NCBI RefSeq assembly: GCF_002252625.1
Contig: NZ_NQKW01000007.1
Coordinates: 107,740 to 171,739, forward strand
DNA: 64,000 bases
Source of the DNA: Synechococcus sp. 1G10
GTDB lineage: Bacteria > Cyanobacteriota > Cyanobacteriia > PCC-6307 > Cyanobiaceae
Reading direction: 5' to 3'
Shown here: positions 27,605 through 36,088 of the stretch, in pieces
How positions within the stretch are numbered: position 1 is the first letter of the stretch
Layout of the letters: every line of letters starts with the position of its first letter
Position numbers and translations under genes: made by a program
The notes under the pieces: generated by a model
The model's database searches: none
Seen by the model: the letters and a program-made list of their open reading frames with translations, nothing else
What the model was told of the DNA's origin: nothing

Positions 27605-28387
27605 ATGCCGGATCCGAAGCCCTGCCCCAGCCTGATCCTGCCGATGCAGAACCTGGTGGAGGGGGTGCTGCTGCGCCGCTACAAACGCTTCCTGGCCGAT
27701 GTCGAGCTGGCTGACGGCCAGGTGGTGACCGCCCATTGCCCCAACACCGGACCCATGACCGGGGTGCTCCTCCCCGGCGGGCGGGTGCGCCTGCGCCACG
27801 ACCCCAGACCCGAGCGCAAGCTGGCCTGGACCTGGGAGCAGGCCTTGGTGAAAGGCAGTGACGACCAGGACTGCTGGGTGGGGGTGAACACGGCCCTGCC
27901 CAACCGGCTGGTGCGGGCCACGATCGAAGCGGGCTGCCTGGAGCCATGGCTGGGACCGATCGGCTCGATCCGCGCCGAGGTGCCCTACGGGGAGAACCGT
28001 CGCAGCCGGATCGATCTGCTGCTGAGCCCTGCCGCCGACGCCGCCGACCCCCGGCCGATCTATCTGGAGGTCAAGAACACCACCTGGAGCCGGGGGGAGC
28101 TTGCTCTGTTCCCGGACACAGTCACCGAGAGGGGTCAGAAGCACCTGCGTGAGCTGATAGCCGTTGGACCCGAAGCCCGCGGCCTGCTCGTTCCCTGCCT
28201 GAGCCGCGCCGACGTGACGGCCTTCGCACCGGGGGATTCGGCCGATCCCCGCTACGGCGAACTGTTCCGTGAGGCCCTGGCGGCAGGGGTTGAGGTGCTG
28301 CCCTTGCGCTACCGCTTCAGCGCCGAGGGGGTGAGCTGGCTCGGCGTGGCCAGCGTGATCCCCCAGGACCCCCAGGCACGTCTCTAG
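27605..28387 (+). CDS. sfsA: SfsA family protein
   Basis: A 260-residue protein of the SfsA family (first described as a sugar fermentation stimulation protein, with a PD-(D/E)XK-like nuclease fold). Clear landmarks are VTAHCPNTGPMTGVLLPGG, RKLAWTWEQALV, VGVNTALPNRLV, the acidic RSRIDLLL and YLEVKNTTW, and DTVTERGQKHLRELI. The reaction is still not established for the family. Start ATG 27605 (a TTG directly precedes it). The gene ends 132 bp upstream of the amt start. Confidence 0.93.
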   Translation: MPDPKPCPSLILPMQNLVEGVLLRRYKRFLADVELADGQVVTAHCPNTGPMTGVLLPGGRVRLRHDPRPERKLAWTWEQALVKGSDDQDCWVGVNTALPNRLVRATIEAGCLEPWLGPIGSIRAEVPYGENRRSRIDLLLSPAADAADPRPIYLEVKNTTWSRGELALFPDTVTERGQKHLRELIAVGPEARGLLVPCLSRADVTAFAPGDSADPRYGELFREALAAGVEVLPLRYRFSAEGVSWLGVASVIPQDPQARL

Positions 28388-28407
28388 GCGATTCGATCAG
28401 AGATTTT

Positions 28408-28449
28408 GTAGCGGCTGCAACCGGCGATTGGTTCTGCAACGTGCACCTT
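28408..28449 (+). promoter_or_regulatory. Possible degenerate NtcA promoter of first amt gene
   Basis: GTA-N8-AAC at 28408-28421 is followed after exactly 22 nt by CACCTT (28444-28449). Compared with GTAN8TAC-N22-TAN3T, one base differs in the second triplet and one in the -10. Spacing is right but the match is weak, so this is a candidate only. Confidence 0.3.
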
Positions 28450-28518
28450 TTCCTGGTACCAACGCCTTCGGGCGTGATCCACCCTCTCTCCACAAAACCC
28501 TGTAGGACGTTCCGCTCC

Positions 28519-29964
28519 ATGACATTTGCTCCTCACGCCCCTGGGCGACGCCGACAGCGGCTTCTCCAGGAGGCAAGCCTGCTTGAGGCTCCCGAACTGC
28601 TGCTGCGCAGCGTGCGAGGGCTTTCCAGTTCCCGCACACTCACCTGGCTGGCCTGTGTACCCCTGGCCCTCTTCGGCCTCGGAGTGTTCAACCTCTCCGC
28701 CCACGCCGCCGAGCTTCCAGAACTCTCGGCTACCTTTCTCGCCAACAACCTCTGGGTGCTGATTGGGGCAATCCTCGTTATTTTCATGAACGCGGGGTTC
28801 GCGATGGTGGAGGCCGGACTCTGCCAGTCCAAAAATGCCGTCAACATTCTCGCCAAGAACCTGATCGTTTTTGGAGTCGCAGTCACCGCCTATTGGCTTG
28901 TTGGCTATTCGCTGATGTATGGCAACTCCATCGCCGGCGGCTGGCTGTTCTTCAATGGACTGTTCTTTGATCCCACGGTGACAGCCGACATGGTCAAGGA
29001 GTCCAAACTGGTTCCCAGTCTTGATTTCCTCTTCCAGGCTGCCTTCGCAGGAACCTCGGCAACCATCGTTTCCGGCATGGTGGCTGAGCGGATCAAGTTC
29101 GCACCGTTTGTTCTGTTTTCAGCGATCAAGTGCGGCATCATCTATCCGATCGGCGCCGCCTGGCTCTGGAATTCAGCAGGCTGGCTGAAGCAGCTGGGCT
29201 TCATCGACTTCGCCGGCACCACAGCCGTGCACTCCATGGGAGCTTGGGGTGGCTTGGTCGGGGCCATCATTCTCGGTCCCCGGATCGGTAAATTCCTAGA
29301 GGGCAGGCCGCAGGCCATTCCTGGCCACAACCTCTCGATCGCCACCTTGGGAGCCCTGCTTCTCTGGGTCTGCTGGTATGGGTTTAATGGCGGCTCTGAG
29401 TTGGCGTTCAATCAGAACGTTCCTTACATCTGCGTCACCACTACCCTCTCCGCTTCAGCTGGAGGCATTGTCGCCACGATTGTTTCCCAGCTGAAATCCG
29501 GCAAACCGGACCTCTCGATGACCATCAACGGCATCCTGGCTGGACTGGTGAGCGTAACGGCTGTCTGCAACGACATCTCCATGCCCGCTTCCTGGATCGT
29601 GGGTGCCATCGGCGGCGCATTGGCTGTTTTCTCCGTCGGCTGGATCGACATCCTCAAGATTGACGATCCGGTAGGAGCCTGGTCCGTTCACGGCACCTGC
29701 GGACTCTGGGGCACCCTGGCTGTGGGTGTCTTTTCAACCAAGCATGGACTGTTCACCGGCCATGGGTTTGGCCAGATCGGCCTCCAGTTGGTTGGAGCCT
29801 TTGCCATCGCGGCTGAGGCCATCGTCACAGGCATCATCCTCTGGAATATTCTGGCGGTTATGTTCGATGGAATCCGTGTTCACGAGGAAGAGGAGATCAA
29901 GGGCCTCGATATCAGTGAGCATGGGATGGAAGCCTACCCAGACTTCGCAACCACGAACTACTGA
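28519..29964 (+). CDS. amt: Ammonium transporter (Amt family), first copy
   Basis: A trimeric membrane channel for ammonium uptake. The 481-residue product has a cytoplasmic N-terminal extension (residues 1-50), a hydrophobic segment ending SAHA that looks like a signal sequence, and then the Amt core. Landmarks are FMNAGFAMVEAGLCQSKN, DFAGTTAVHSMGAWGGLVGA with a pore His, GFNGGSELAFNQN and the second pore His in WSVHGTCGLWGTLAVG. The C-terminal tail EEEEIKGLDISEHGMEAYPD is the regulatory region contacted by PII proteins. Unlike the second copy it has no adjacent PII gene. A strong terminator follows. Confidence 0.93.
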   Translation: MTFAPHAPGRRRQRLLQEASLLEAPELLLRSVRGLSSSRTLTWLACVPLALFGLGVFNLSAHAAELPELSATFLANNLWVLIGAILVIFMNAGFAMVEAGLCQSKNAVNILAKNLIVFGVAVTAYWLVGYSLMYGNSIAGGWLFFNGLFFDPTVTADMVKESKLVPSLDFLFQAAFAGTSATIVSGMVAERIKFAPFVLFSAIKCGIIYPIGAAWLWNSAGWLKQLGFIDFAGTTAVHSMGAWGGLVGAIILGPRIGKFLEGRPQAIPGHNLSIATLGALLLWVCWYGFNGGSELAFNQNVPYICVTTTLSASAGGIVATIVSQLKSGKPDLSMTINGILAGLVSVTAVCNDISMPASWIVGAIGGALAVFSVGWIDILKIDDPVGAWSVHGTCGLWGTLAVGVFSTKHGLFTGHGFGQIGLQLVGAFAIAAEAIVTGIILWNILAVMFDGIRVHEEEEIKGLDISEHGMEAYPDFATTNY

Positions 29965-29990
29965 TCGATTTCACCAGCGTCAAGCTCTTG

Positions 29991-30017
29991 GCCCGTGCCG
30001 ATCGGCGCGGGCTTTTT
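29991..30017 (+). terminator. Rho-independent terminator after amt
   Basis: A 9-bp stem (GCCCGTGCC at 29991-29999 with GGCGCGGGC at 30004-30012, one T-G pair) and GATC loop are followed by five T residues. It lies 27 bp after the amt stop codon. Confidence 0.9.
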
Positions 30018-30169
30018 CATGGGTTGAAAGGGTCTCCTGCCTGGCACCCTTGGCCGATCCGATAAGCACCGGAATCCATAGGAGCCATGGGCCATGAGAG
30101 TCATGCGAGCGCACAGATGTGCCTTGGTCCAAGCTGACTCGCAAGAATCCAGACCAAGACAGGCCGCAT

Positions 30170-31675
30170 TCATCGTGGTCGCTCATCTGCATCCCCGCCA
30201 GTGAGGTTCGAGAAGATTTGCAGCATCTGATGGATCAGCTGATTCGTCTGAGCCTGCTTGACCTCCTGGCTCAAGCTGATGAGCTGGGCCCGGCGCTCAC
30301 TGACCAGTTGCGCAAGCTCTTCAACAAGCCTTGGATTGCCTTCAAGCACGGGTCTGAGATCGTCACGTTCCACCTCCAGAAGCACGCATTCCTCAATTGC
30401 ACGGACGCTTGCACTGCGGGGGTGGTCGCTGAACACACTCATCTCGCCGAAGATCGCTCCGACTCCAAGCTGAGCAACCGTCTTAGGACGCCCATCGTCC
30501 ATTAATTTGATCACTTCAACCCTACCTCGCACCAGCTGGAAGAGAGCGTCTCCTTGATCGCCTTCGACGATTATAGACTCACCTGAGGCGTAACGAATAC
30601 AACGCGTCAGTGGTGCTATCTGCTCCAGTTGTGAGGCGTTGAGATGGCCAAAAAGAACATTCTGCCTAAGCAAGTCCAGTCGAGACGGCAGATCGTAACC
30701 GGCAGGATCATCATTCGCGGCAGGCCTGGCCTTCGGGCGCAGTTCGCGAACCGGGTAGGGGAGGGTTCTGCCGTTTCGCTCGAGCGCATACCAGATCTGC
30801 GCCAGCAACTGCCCCCTCAAGACATCAAATCCATTGTCAGTAGGATCCTCTTGCCAGACCTCCAGCTCATAGGTGATCGCATGATCCGCATAGGCATAGA
30901 CAAAGGCTGTCGGTTCGGGGTCACTCAAGACAAGGGGATTGCTCCTGGCCACCTCTGTGAGCACAGTCGTCGCCTTCTCCGGCGGAAGATCAAGATCGAG
31001 ATTGAGATGAATTTCACGTGCAATCGGTCCGCGGGGACCGAAACGTCGAATCTCAGTACTCCACATCTTGCTGTTGGGCAGGGTGATCAGAGCCCCGTGA
31101 ACGTGCTGGAGGCGGGTACTCATCAGCGTCAGTGAGACGACCCACCCCTCAATCCCATTCCCTGCACTGATGAAGTCCCCCTCCTGAAACGAAGAATCGA
31201 CCTGCAGAACGATTCCGGCAAAGAGGTCCTTCAAAGACTCCTGAGCCGCCAGGCCGATCACCGCCGTCAGGATGGCGGAGGTGGTGACCACTCCCACCAC
31301 ATTGATCTTTGCCTGTTCCTGCAGCACCATCACGGTGATCACTGCAGCGACCACCAACATGCCAAGGTCCCTCAGGATCTTCGGCGGCCGCGGCCACCAG
31401 GACACGGAACCGGGAACCTCCAGAGTGCACCAGACCAACAGCTGGAGAGCCGCATAGGACTGGCTCAGCAACAGCGCGCTGTCCAGCCAGGGGCGAAAAC
31501 GGAGGGCTACCAACGAATCCGGCAGGCTCGAGAGGATCAGCCAGAGCCAGATGGCAAAGCTGGGCAGCCGCAGCGGAATCCGGGGGATCCGGCGCCTGCG
31601 GCAGAGGACCCGAATGGTGAGCAGCAGAATCTGCAGCCCAATGGCGATCAGGAGGTTGGTCAGGATAGCCATCAT
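30170..31675 (-). CDS. MscS-family channel with C-terminal cyclic-nucleotide-binding-type domain
   Basis: A 501-residue mechanosensitive-type channel. Residues 1-150 hold four hydrophobic segments; the pore helix and MscS beta domain follow (SAILTAVIGLAAQESLKDLF, then GDFISAGNGIEGWV and TLPNSKMWSTEIRRFG). Residues about 350-475 are a CRP-type effector domain (ASGESIIVEGDQGDALFQLV) with a phosphate-binding cassette GAIFGEMSVFSDHPRSASVR that has the Glu and Arg needed for cyclic nucleotide. The tail (476-501) is helical. Such MscS-cNMP channels (MscK/bCNG type) usually gate on nucleotide rather than tension; which applies here is unknown. There is a 160-bp gap to the PrsW-like gene upstream. 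Confidence 0.85.
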   Translation of the reverse strand: MMAILTNLLIAIGLQILLLTIRVLCRRRRIPRIPLRLPSFAIWLWLILSSLPDSLVALRFRPWLDSALLLSQSYAALQLLVWCTLEVPGSVSWWPRPPKILRDLGMLVVAAVITVMVLQEQAKINVVGVVTTSAILTAVIGLAAQESLKDLFAGIVLQVDSSFQEGDFISAGNGIEGWVVSLTLMSTRLQHVHGALITLPNSKMWSTEIRRFGPRGPIAREIHLNLDLDLPPEKATTVLTEVARSNPLVLSDPEPTAFVYAYADHAITYELEVWQEDPTDNGFDVLRGQLLAQIWYALERNGRTLPYPVRELRPKARPAANDDPAGYDLPSRLDLLRQNVLFGHLNASQLEQIAPLTRCIRYASGESIIVEGDQGDALFQLVRGRVEVIKLMDDGRPKTVAQLGVGAIFGEMSVFSDHPRSASVRAIEECVLLEVERDDLRPVLEGNPRLVEELAQLVSERRAQLISLSQEVKQAQTNQLIHQMLQIFSNLTGGDADERPR

Positions 31676-31835
31676 GAAGGGCTGGCTCTAAAACCCCCTG
31701 TGCATCAGTGGCAGGCGAGCTTATTATTGCCAGGCAATCCTAGCCAGACCTGGCTGCTGAGAACGGAATTCAGTGCGCTACAAGGATGCCCACTCAAATC
31801 AATGCAAAAGCTGGCCATCCACACACAACCTGATC

Positions 31836-33101
31836 TCAAGATTCAGGTGCTTGCTCTAAGGTGCTTGCTCTAAGCCGTGTGATTTCCTCTCTCCAGGAGG
31901 CAACCAGCGGATCGGCGGCTGGATCCTTTCCATGGTGACTGAGGCGCCATTTTCGGATTGCTAGCTCGTTCTGGGCATTAACGATCGAAGCCGACAGCGC
32001 CTTGCTGATTCCCTGAATCCGACGAGTGTGCAACATCCGATCAGCCAGAACAGCCTGATACTCCTGCAACGTAATCACAGGCTCTACCTCATCAACCAGC
32101 TCGTCTCGAATCACCTTTCGCTCCCACTCACCGCTTCGCCAGAGCATCAGACCTGCTAGAGCCACGAATGGGAAAGACCAGAAGAAGCTGATGTAACCAC
32201 CCGACAGCAGAAGTGCCCAGAAGGAGGGGTTGGAGAACAAGTCAGATCCAGGGCTGAACGGTGCTGCGAGACTCTTGCCGACGACCGAAACAGCCAGAAA
32301 GATCGTCAGGAGGCCCATCAGGCTTCCTGTGATGTGGGCCAACAATCCAGTGAGCCACCCAGCGACAGGAGCAGCGATTCGTTGCCAGGGAATCGTCGTC
32401 TGGCGAGCGAGACCCAGACCCATCCCAAACAGACCTGTATAGAGAGCGTGGCCACCAAAACCCATCAAGGAATGGTGGGTGACCAGATACTGCCACCACG
32501 GTGCCACCCCAGTCTGGGCATAGGCCTGGGCAAGATAGAATGAGGAATCTATCAGATTATAGCCAATCCCAATCAATGCACCATAGATGAATCCATCTCG
32601 GACGCCATCGAACTCGGACTTAAGCAGGAGAAACACGATGAACACACCCAGCCCCTTCACAAACTCTTCGATTGCCGGGGTCAGCAACATCGCCGCAAAG
32701 GTGGGCCCCGAATTCTGGGTCACCTGCTTCAGGATATCGGAGTGGAGAAAGGCGAGATGAGTTGCCTTTGGAAATAGAATTCCAATGATTGGGGACGCAA
32801 TGCCGGTGGCAATGAGAGTTCCCCAGAGAAACATCACGATATAAAGCCAGATCGATTCCCGCTCACGACGGTCCAAGAACCACAGAGCCGCGAAGGGAAT
32901 GATCGACAGCAATCCGGAGACGAGCAGAGCACGCAGAAACACGCCCAGTGAGCTGGGAGCCAGGCTCATCAGCTGGAACTTGACAAGGACGATCAGGGAG
33001 GCCTCGGCAAGAATTGCCAAAACAATCGCAATCAAGCGAGCCACTCTCGGATTGCTAAGCGGCGAATCAAAGAGAAACCGGCTTCCAGCAGCAATCGACA
33101 T
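31836..33101 (-). CDS. PrsW-like membrane protease with C-terminal cytoplasmic extension
   Basis: A 421-residue polytopic protein related to the PrsW glutamic-type intramembrane proteases. Key family features: TPAIEEFVKGLGVF with the double Glu at about 145-146, GVRDGFIYGALIGIGYN, and GFGGHALYTGLFGMGLGLAR with His about 218. The usual GFAxxEN is here GYNLID, so one conserved acidic residue is Asp instead of Glu. About eight hydrophobic segments precede a charged tail (about residues 330-421) that most PrsW proteins lack. Substrate unknown. The last codons contain a 14-bp tandem duplication (see repeat). Composition is AT-richer than the flanking housekeeping genes. Confidence 0.75.
   Translation of the reverse strand: MSIAAGSRFLFDSPLSNPRVARLIAIVLAILAEASLIVLVKFQLMSLAPSSLGVFLRALLVSGLLSIIPFAALWFLDRRERESIWLYIVMFLWGTLIATGIASPIIGILFPKATHLAFLHSDILKQVTQNSGPTFAAMLLTPAIEEFVKGLGVFIVFLLLKSEFDGVRDGFIYGALIGIGYNLIDSSFYLAQAYAQTGVAPWWQYLVTHHSLMGFGGHALYTGLFGMGLGLARQTTIPWQRIAAPVAGWLTGLLAHITGSLMGLLTIFLAVSVVGKSLAAPFSPGSDLFSNPSFWALLLSGGYISFFWSFPFVALAGLMLWRSGEWERKVIRDELVDEVEPVITLQEYQAVLADRMLHTRRIQGISKALSASIVNAQNELAIRKWRLSHHGKDPAADPLVASWREEITRLRASTLEQAPES
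31846..31873. repeat. 14-bp tandem duplication at PrsW gene 3' end
   Basis: GGTGCTTGCTCTAA is present twice in a row (31846-31859 and 31860-31873). It lies in the last codons of the PrsW-like gene. Removing one copy would create a TGA stop right after the residues RLRAST, so the duplication appears to have replaced the original end by seven extra codons (LEQAPES). Confidence 0.9.
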
Positions 33102-33745
33102 GGATGGGGATCAACAGATGAAGAGGTCTGAGGATTGGGACGATTTAGGCGATGAGGCAATCCTGAGTCGATCAGTTATTGGCAGCCCTGCCGGGGGTCA
33201 CGCCATACCCTACCCAAGAGAGGCGGGCCATCCAGCGATTATAGCTTGATCTCACCATTCCTTGGAGGCGAGGGTGCGCATTTGTACGCTGCTTAACGCA
33301 AGTCAGGGTGGCAATGGATTTGCCTTTCACAAAATCAGGCACAGCACCGCGAGCAGGAGCGCAGCAAAGATACACCATTTCAGGTAGACGCTGGTCAGCA
33401 GAAATACCTTCCAGGAGAGATGCGCCCAACCGAAACGGATCCGAAGATCCAAAAAAGACAGGGCCTCAGGGCATCCACGCATGACGAATTGCGAAGTCTA
33501 TTCCTCGGGTTCTCGTAGGTTCGTTCCAAGCAGGCCCCTTTCCAGAAGAGCCAAATCGGCCATGACCGCAATGGCTGGCATCCTCATCCTGACGACTCTG
33601 AAGCTCTCGGTTCAAGCAGGTCTGAAGGTGGAAGCCTTCCGCGACATGGTGCAGTCCCTGGGCCGTTCAGCCAGCACTTCGGCACAAGGACTGTCGAGAT
33701 CCAACAGGCGATAGCGATCTCCGTCCTGGCGAGCCAAGGGCGAGG
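33102..33745. other. 644-bp intergenic region, no convincing gene
   Basis: This stretch lies between the PrsW-like gene and the histidine-kinase operon, both on the minus strand. It has relatively AT-rich sequence. Two open stretches exist (plus 33481-33714, 77 codons with one hydrophobic segment AMAGILILTTLKLSVQAG; minus 33172-33429, 85 codons), but neither has recognisable similarity, a good ribosome site or a convincing codon pattern. It may be remnant coding sequence. No terminator with a U tract is obvious. Confidence 0.5.
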
Positions 33746-36088
33746 TCAGTCAGCCCTGGATCGCCGAGCGGTTCGGACCAGGCGGGCCGGAAAGCGAACC
33801 GCAACCTCAGCCCCGCCCAGCCTGGAGCGTCCAAAACGGATCTTCGCCCCATGGTTGTCCGCGGCAGTACGAACCATGAAGAGCCCCAGCCCGAACCCTC
33901 CAGTCTTTGAACTAGCCAGCAGGAACTGATCTGGATCGCTGAGGTGAGTGACAAACCCAGGGCCACTGTCGCCAACCCGCAATTCCACTACGTCTCGATT
34001 CAGCTCCAGGCCTACCTCCACGACGCCGCCTGCAGGAGTGGCTTCCAGACTGTTGCGTAGCAGATTGAGCACCATGAGCTGCAATTGCTGGGCATCTCCG
34101 ATGACCACTCGGGGTTGCTCAAGCCCCCATGACTGCAGATGGATGCCTCGGCCCATCGCATCCGACTTCAGGATCAGCAGGGCATTGTGCACCAGGTCGC
34201 TAAGATTGAGAGAGGCAGAATTAGTGCAACGATGCGATAGCAACTCCTGTATTGCAGTGATCGACTGACCCACCGATCGGCAGCTTTCTTGCATTCCCAG
34301 AATCGCCTGATCCAGCGCCGTGTTCTGTGCCAGTTGGTTCTGGTCTGATGCGAGTTGGCAGACCATTCTGGACTGAAGAAGCAAAGCGGATAGAGGCTGT
34401 TTGATCTCATGCGCCAGCGCGGCGGTCATCAGACTCAGACGTAGTTTTTCCTCCAGACCCCTGCGGGATTCCAACTCAGTCCCCGAGATCAGCAGCAGCA
34501 GAGCCTCCAGCACAGCCACGAGGCTCAGGCCGCCCACAAGCAGGACTGGGACGTTGGAAGCACTCTGTCTCAAGAAAAATGCCGGATTCGGACGCACCTC
34601 CAACTGCCAGTCGCGGCCTGCCTGCTGGAAGCGCCGACGCTGCACAATCTCATGCTCATACTGATGCGTGCGGCTCCAGACACCGGCCTGCTCAATCGTT
34701 GTCAGGTGGCTGGGGGTGGTGGCGAGTAGAATGGGTTCTTCTGGTGTCGTGACATCCTTCAGTTGCAGATTCAGCTCCTTCCAGACGGGTGCAGCAAATG
34801 TTGTCGCAACGAGGTCATCCGGCAGAATCACACCCACAACAAATCCCCTCAACTGACGATCTCGATCGGCGAGGCGACGCACCGAACCAGGTTCGTCGAA
34901 CACGGCCAGCACATTCAGGATGCCCAACTGGCTGCGATTGCCCTGCACCAGCTGGATCGGGGCGGTGGCTTGGACCGATCCGTGCTCCAGGGCGTGGTGG
35001 AGGGCCAGCGCCCGAATGGGATCGGACTGAATGTCATAGCCGAGTGCTGCGCGATGACGTTCGAAGGGCTCGATTCGCTCCACCACCACGTGAGTGGCAT
35101 AGGCCCTCGCCGGTTGGATCGAACCGTCCCGCCGCTCGCGGATACCAAGGCCTGAATCCGCGTAGATCTCCTGCAGGTGCCGCTCGAAAGCAGGCCGCTG
35201 CTCTCGGGTCACCAGAGGATCCCAGGAGAGGGCCACCAATCCGTCCGTTCTCGCCAGAATCAAGAGGGTGAACGTACGGAACTCGCTGCGGGTCACCTGT
35301 CCTGAGGCCGTGAAAAGGCCCCGTACGGCCTGCAGCGCCCCCTCCTGCCAGGCCAGCCTCACCTGAAGCAGGTTCACGGCCCGAGATGCGGCACGGTCGA
35401 GGGAGCTGACCATCTCCTGCTGCTGGAGGTTCCCGTAGTACAGAAACAGGGCCAGGATCAGGGCGCTCAGCAACACGGGGGGCAGTCCCACCAGCCAGCG
35501 TCGACCGCGCCAATTCGCAGCTTCCCCCGGCAAGGCCATCAGGAGCAAGGGCGCGAAGACGATCACACCGATGGAGTCGCCCACCCACCAGACCAGCGCC
35601 TCCACGAACGAATCCCCAGGCGGCAGGAAACCGCCCAGCACAAGGGTTGTCACGCCCACTGCAGGAGCGATGACACAACTGAGTGGGCCACCCATTCCGA
35701 GGAACAGGATGATCTCCCGGGGCCTCGTCAGGAGGGGGCGGCTCCCCACCCAACGTCGCACCATCCATGCACCGCAGAGAGCCTGAAGCGACGAGCCGGC
35801 AGTGGGAGTGGCACTGAGGAGAGCCAGCTGGCCAGGCGAGTAGCCATAGGAGGCCAGATCAAGACCGTTGATCACAAGCGCTCCCGCCATCACGCCTGGC
35901 AGCAGCACCGGTCCCCATCTCAGCAGGCAGACGAAAGCAAGCCCGGCCGAAGGCCACAGCGGAATCGCAACGCCTGTTGCGCGGCCCAGCCACAGCACCA
36001 GAGCGCCGATCAGGAGATAACTGACAGCAACCGCCAGGTTGGCCAAGGTCCACAGGCGATACCTGGAGCCAACCCAGCCGAGCCTCAT
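33746..36088 (-). CDS. Sensor histidine kinase with MASE1 and CHASE domains
   Basis: A 780-residue membrane kinase. Residues about 12-215 form a MASE1 domain (eight or so helices, WPSAGLAFVCLLRWGPVL near the start). Residues about 235-510 are extracytoplasmic and match a CHASE sensor domain (VRGLFTASGQVTRSEFRTFT, GYDIQSDPIRALALHHALE, VLAVFDEPGS). A last helix leads to the kinase core with H-box ALAHEIKQPLSALLLQS (phospho-His 560), N-box NLLRNSLEATPAGG, DSGPGF and GFGLGLFMVR. All catalytic elements are present. Its start overlaps the regulator's stop by 4 bp (36085-36088), so regulator and kinase are a coupled pair. The ligand is unknown; CHASE domains bind small extracellular molecules such as cytokinin-like compounds in some relatives. 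Confidence 0.88.
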   Translation of the reverse strand: MRLGWVGSRYRLWTLANLAVAVSYLLIGALVLWLGRATGVAIPLWPSAGLAFVCLLRWGPVLLPGVMAGALVINGLDLASYGYSPGQLALLSATPTAGSSLQALCGAWMVRRWVGSRPLLTRPREIILFLGMGGPLSCVIAPAVGVTTLVLGGFLPPGDSFVEALVWWVGDSIGVIVFAPLLLMALPGEAANWRGRRWLVGLPPVLLSALILALFLYYGNLQQQEMVSSLDRAASRAVNLLQVRLAWQEGALQAVRGLFTASGQVTRSEFRTFTLLILARTDGLVALSWDPLVTREQRPAFERHLQEIYADSGLGIRERRDGSIQPARAYATHVVVERIEPFERHRAALGYDIQSDPIRALALHHALEHGSVQATAPIQLVQGNRSQLGILNVLAVFDEPGSVRRLADRDRQLRGFVVGVILPDDLVATTFAAPVWKELNLQLKDVTTPEEPILLATTPSHLTTIEQAGVWSRTHQYEHEIVQRRRFQQAGRDWQLEVRPNPAFFLRQSASNVPVLLVGGLSLVAVLEALLLLISGTELESRRGLEEKLRLSLMTAALAHEIKQPLSALLLQSRMVCQLASDQNQLAQNTALDQAILGMQESCRSVGQSITAIQELLSHRCTNSASLNLSDLVHNALLILKSDAMGRGIHLQSWGLEQPRVVIGDAQQLQLMVLNLLRNSLEATPAGGVVEVGLELNRDVVELRVGDSGPGFVTHLSDPDQFLLASSKTGGFGLGLFMVRTAADNHGAKIRFGRSRLGGAEVAVRFPARLVRTARRSRAD

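Noticed and set aside
33481..33714. 77-codon plus-strand frame with one hydrophobic segment
   Set aside because: No ribosome site, no family match, and its 3' end runs toward the kinase gene. Kept only as a note in the intergenic entry.
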